Notes under the pieces: model-generated | The model's database searches: none | Seen by the model: only the letters and a program-made list of their open reading frames with translations | What the model was told of the DNA's origin: nothing | Program-made: the position numbers and the translations under genes | Shown here: positions 30,407 to 32,821 of the stretch, one piece after another | How positions within the stretch are numbered: position 1 is the stretch's first letter | Layout of the letters: each line of letters starts with the position of its first letter | Source: Clostridiales bacterium | Lineage (GTDB): Bacteria; Bacillota; Clostridia; Christensenellales; Borkfalkiaceae | NCBI GenBank assembly: GCA_015055725.1 | Contig: SVHO01000015.1 | Coordinates: 1 to 32,821 of the forward strand | Direction of reading: 5' to 3' | DNA: 32,821 nucleotides

Positions 30407-31537
30407 ATGATAACGATAAAAGAAGTAAAAACAAAAAAAGATATTAAAGAATTTGCAACTTATCCCGTTAAGTTATACGATAAGTGCCCTTATTACGTTC
30501 CTAATTTGTTAAGTGACGAATTTGCACTCTTTAACCCTAAAAAGAACTTTAACTTAAAAGAAAACAACTTAAAAGGTTTTTTGGCGTATAAAGACGGGCT
30601 GTTGGTTGGGCGTATTGCGGGATTTATAAACGGCAAGGAAAACGAACTTTCTGGCAAAAAATATATTAGGTTTTCGCGTTTTGAGTGCGTAGACGATATA
30701 GAAGTTTTTAAGGCTCTTTTGGGCGCGGTTGAAAAGTTCGGCATAGAAAACGGCATGGAAATTATGCACGGACCTTGGGGCTTTAACGATACGGATAGGG
30801 AAGGTATGTTGACTTTCGGCTTTGATAAGAGAAGCACTTATTCAACTAACTATTATTATCCTTACTTTCATAAGCGCATGGAAGAATTAGGGTTTGACGA
30901 CGAGTCTAAGTGGATTGAATATTTATTCACTATTCCTGAAACGCCTTATGAAAGGGTGACCAAACTTGCTGATAAATTAAAGAGCAAGTATAAGGTGGTT
31001 GACGTTGCCGATACAATGAGTGTTAAACAAATTTTAAAAAGGTATGGCGACAAGTTTTTTGAAACGCTTAACGACGCCTACGCTCATTTAGACGGCTATA
31101 TTCCAATAGAAGGAAAGGCGCGTGATAACGTTTTAAGTCAATTTGCAACCATAGTCAACATGCGATACATAAGTTTTTTAGTTGATGAAAATGATAACGT
31201 TGCAGGTTTTGGCATTGTGTTGCCGTCTATTGCAGACGCGCTTATAAAGAGTAGGGGTAAACTTTTCCCAACGGGGTTTATTTCTGTGCTTAAATCAATC
31301 AGTAAGCCAAAAGAACTTGAAATGGCGCTTGTTGGCGTTAGCAGTGAATATAAAAATACGGGTATCAATTCAATAATAATGTCGCGCATAATGAAAAATA
31401 TTATTGAAGACGGCATTTTGAGTATAGAATCTAACCCTATGCTTGAATCAAATCTTAATATTCAACAACAATGGAAGTTTGCGCAAACTGAAATTATTAA
31501 GAGACGCCAAACTTATCAAAAATACATAGGGAAATAA
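30407..31537 (+). CDS. GNAT-fold (YghO-like) N-acetyltransferase-family protein, 376 aa
   Basis: The start is ATG at 30407, with AAGGA just upstream. The protein opens with a segment of the form KEFATYPVKLYDKCPYYVPNLLSDE, followed by GFLAYKDGLLVGRIAGFIN, a GNAT beta-strand pattern, and MEIMHGPWGFNDTDREGML. This combination resembles large GNAT-like proteins of the YghO group. The second half contains ALVGVSSEYKNTGINSIIMSRI (about 304-325), where the acyl-CoA pyrophosphate loop is expected but the classical Q/RxxGxG/A is modified. Substrate is unknown. It precedes a membrane protein gene by only 3 bases, so the two are co-transcribed. Confidence 0.75.
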   Translation: MITIKEVKTKKDIKEFATYPVKLYDKCPYYVPNLLSDEFALFNPKKNFNLKENNLKGFLAYKDGLLVGRIAGFINGKENELSGKKYIRFSRFECVDDIEVFKALLGAVEKFGIENGMEIMHGPWGFNDTDREGMLTFGFDKRSTYSTNYYYPYFHKRMEELGFDDESKWIEYLFTIPETPYERVTKLADKLKSKYKVVDVADTMSVKQILKRYGDKFFETLNDAYAHLDGYIPIEGKARDNVLSQFATIVNMRYISFLVDENDNVAGFGIVLPSIADALIKSRGKLFPTGFISVLKSISKPKELEMALVGVSSEYKNTGINSIIMSRIMKNIIEDGILSIESNPMLESNLNIQQQWKFAQTEIIKRRQTYQKYIGK

Positions 31538-31540
31538 ATT

Positions 31541-32305
31541 TTGAAATTATTTAATTACTTTAAGAATAGGTTTAGCGATAAAGCGTTTGCCATTTTGTTT
31601 TTGCTATATGCTTTTATTTGCGTGTGTATTGCAGGGTATTGGTTAATTGACTTTAATTTAAGAAATTTTTTCTTGTCGCTAATATATTTACTAATTGCGT
31701 TTGCCGTACCAATCGCTGAATATTTGGTTAGGTTTAAGTGTGGGCCGTTGTTCGTTGGTGCGTTATATTTTTTAGCACTTGGCGGGATAACGGGGTCGTG
31801 TTTTAATCTCTATACCATAATTCCTTTTTGGGATATAGTTTTGCACGTTTTATCAGGTGTTTTGTTTTCAGCGGTGGGTTTTGCCGTGGCTCAAAGGTTT
31901 TTTGGAATAGCAAATACGGTTAAAAAGTTTTTTGGGTGCTTAGTTTTTGCCTTGTGTTTTAGTTTGGCTATCGCTGTCGTTTGGGAAATTTTTGAATTTA
32001 TCTGTACGATAGCAGTTGGCGCAGATATGATGGAAGATACGCTCGTCAACAAAATAAATTCGTATTTTCTATCTGGCACGCACGCAAAAGCCGTCACGCT
32101 TGACGGCATAACTAAAACGGTTATTTATTATGGAAACGGCAACACTTACACCATAAACGGATATCTTGACTTGGGGCTTATTGATACTCTCGTCGATATG
32201 ATAGTTTGCACGGGTGGAGCGCTCGTGTTTATGGCGGTGGTGGTCTTTGCTTACTTTAAGTTTCCCGTTCTAAACCGCATTTTGATACCTGAAAGTATTG
32301 AATAA
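31541..32305 (+). CDS. DUF2238/YjdF-like membrane protein, 254 aa
   Basis: Start is TTG at 31541, 3 bases after the previous stop, with a weak AGGG ribosome binding site inside the upstream gene, so translation is probably coupled. There are about six to seven hydrophobic helices. The segment PFWDIVLHVLSGVLFSAVGF (about 94-113), AVVWEIFEFICT (about 145-156) and the late DLGLIDTLVDMIVCTGGAL (about 210-228) match the DUF2238/YjdF pattern of conserved W-D-x-x-x-H, W-E-x-x-E and D-T-x-x-D residues in membrane helices. Function is unknown. The membrane-embedded His, Glu and Asp residues suggest metal or proton binding. Confidence 0.72.
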   Translation: MKLFNYFKNRFSDKAFAILFLLYAFICVCIAGYWLIDFNLRNFFLSLIYLLIAFAVPIAEYLVRFKCGPLFVGALYFLALGGITGSCFNLYTIIPFWDIVLHVLSGVLFSAVGFAVAQRFFGIANTVKKFFGCLVFALCFSLAIAVVWEIFEFICTIAVGADMMEDTLVNKINSYFLSGTHAKAVTLDGITKTVIYYGNGNTYTINGYLDLGLIDTLVDMIVCTGGALVFMAVVVFAYFKFPVLNRILIPESIE

Positions 32306-32373
32306 AACAAGCTTAATCGCAAAAAAGATTGCTTTAGGTGCGTCACTCATAGGGATTTAAATTATGCAATTTA

Positions 32374-32408
32374 GAAAACTCGACTTTTCAAAATTCGAGT
32401 TTTCTTTC
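32374..32408 (+). terminator. Terminator after the DUF2238-like gene
   Basis: GAAAACTCGA (32374-32383) pairs with TCGAGTTTTC (32395-32404), followed by TTTC. Confidence 0.75.
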
Positions 32409-32424
32409 GCCCACATAAAACAAA

Positions 32425-32453
32425 TTGAATTAAATTTTAATTTATGTTATAAT
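32425..32453 (+). promoter_or_regulatory. Promoter of the DUF3781 gene
   Basis: TTGAAT (32425-32430), 17-base spacer, perfect TATAAT (32448-32453). Confidence 0.65.
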
Positions 32454-32486
32454 AAACTCGCCGATAAATAAGAATTTAAAAGTGAG

Positions 32487-32741
32487 ATGATATTTTTGAA
32501 TAAAGATATATTATTGTCTAATATAGATAAAATTCATACTACTGAAATGGGTATTGATAGAATTAATAAGAATCTAAAATTGGATACTTATGACGTAGTT
32601 GACTTTTGTAAAAATAAAATATTACATAAGAATTGTAATATTTATAAGCAAGGTAAAAATTGGTATTGTGAAATTGATAATATTAAAATAACTATTAACT
32701 CTTATAGTTATACAATCATTACAGCACATTTAATCAAATAA
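32487..32741 (+). CDS. DUF3781-family small protein, 84 aa
   Basis: The sequence matches the DUF3781 pattern: GIDRINKNLKLDTYDVVDFCKNKI, then IYKQGKNWYCEIDNIKITINSYSYTIITAH near the C-terminus (conserved GKNWY, ITIN and YTIITAH). Function is unknown. The start is uncertain: ATG at 32487 is used here, but the in-frame TTG at 32496 has the better-placed GTGAG and may be the true start (81 aa). It is a single-gene transcript with its own promoter. Its base composition is noticeably more A/T-rich than neighbouring genes, which may point to recent acquisition. Confidence 0.75.
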   Translation: MIFLNKDILLSNIDKIHTTEMGIDRINKNLKLDTYDVVDFCKNKILHKNCNIYKQGKNWYCEIDNIKITINSYSYTIITAHLIK

Positions 32742-32800
32742 ATTCCAATTTGTCGAGTTGATATTCTTTGTGGAAAATTTTTCAAAAGTGTAGCACACTA

Positions 32801-32818
32801 TACTTTGTAAACAAAGTA
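32801..32818. repeat. Inverted repeat at the window end
   Basis: TACTTTGT-AA-ACAAAGTA (32801-32818) is a perfect 8-bp inverted repeat, preceded by GTGT-AGC-ACAC (32788-32798). There is no T-tail in view. It may be a terminator, operator or mobile-element end, and the window stops three bases later. Confidence 0.4.
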
Positions 32819-32821
32819 GCG

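Overview
The window reads as chromosomal DNA of a low-GC, anaerobic, Gram-positive-type bacterium (Clostridia-like Firmicutes, possibly an uncultured gut lineage). The reasons are: an oxygen-sensitive class III ribonucleotide reductase with its radical-SAM activase; a T-box leader; a yybP-ykoY-type manganese riboswitch; SpoVG, SepF and a complete asd-dapA-dapB set; AAGGAG-type ribosome binding sites; and many TTGACA/TATAAT promoters with U-tailed hairpin terminators. I see no phage, transposase, integrase or CRISPR array. Almost all genes are housekeeping or metabolic.

Layout. 1-514: a tRNA-Ser(GGA) cut by the window edge, then a small membrane protein gene. 521-5852: a ribonucleotide-reduction block. 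nrdD carries a C-terminal glutaredoxin-like domain and overlaps by one base a thioredoxin-reductase-like flavoprotein that lacks the usual NADPH-binding signature. Two NrdR-type boxes exactly 31 bp apart precede nrdD. nrdG and a drug/metabolite-type permease lie convergently on the minus strand. 5902-9402: dtd, then two about 95% identical tandem copies of a neutral-ceramidase-like zinc hydrolase, each with its own promoter, leader hairpin and terminator. 9429-12082: a T-box leader controlling an unusual three-domain protein (XRE helix-turn-helix, cupin, acyl-CoA synthetase).

12096-15212: an M20 peptidase, spoVG and murC. 15267-18905: a lactate/malate-type dehydrogenase, then a manganese riboswitch in front of an ArsB/NhaD-like transporter and a metal-dependent PHP phosphoesterase. 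18912-21348: a LysR regulator and aspartase, divergent from an almost perfectly symmetrical promoter that can be read in both directions. 21397-25159: a minus-strand cell-wall and division operon (asd-dapA-dapB-ylmE-sepF). 25253-31537: a DUF624-like membrane protein, hslO, a TPR protein overlapping a HEAT-like protein, a 42-residue basic/acidic small ORF, and a GNAT-fold protein. 31541-32821: a DUF2238-like membrane protein, a DUF3781 protein, and an unexplained inverted repeat at the very end.

How they work together. The nrd block looks like a formate-independent, redoxin-driven class III reductase whose electrons may come from ferredoxin through the flavoprotein. The dehydrogenase (Arg at the lactate/malate specificity position) and aspartase hint at C4-dicarboxylate/aspartate fermentation. 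The most unusual regulatory features are the T-box on an acyl-CoA synthetase, the Mn2+ riboswitch on an ion-transporter-superfamily protein plus PHP enzyme, and the bidirectional LysR/aspartase promoter. All functional statements are from reading the sequence; no database search was run.
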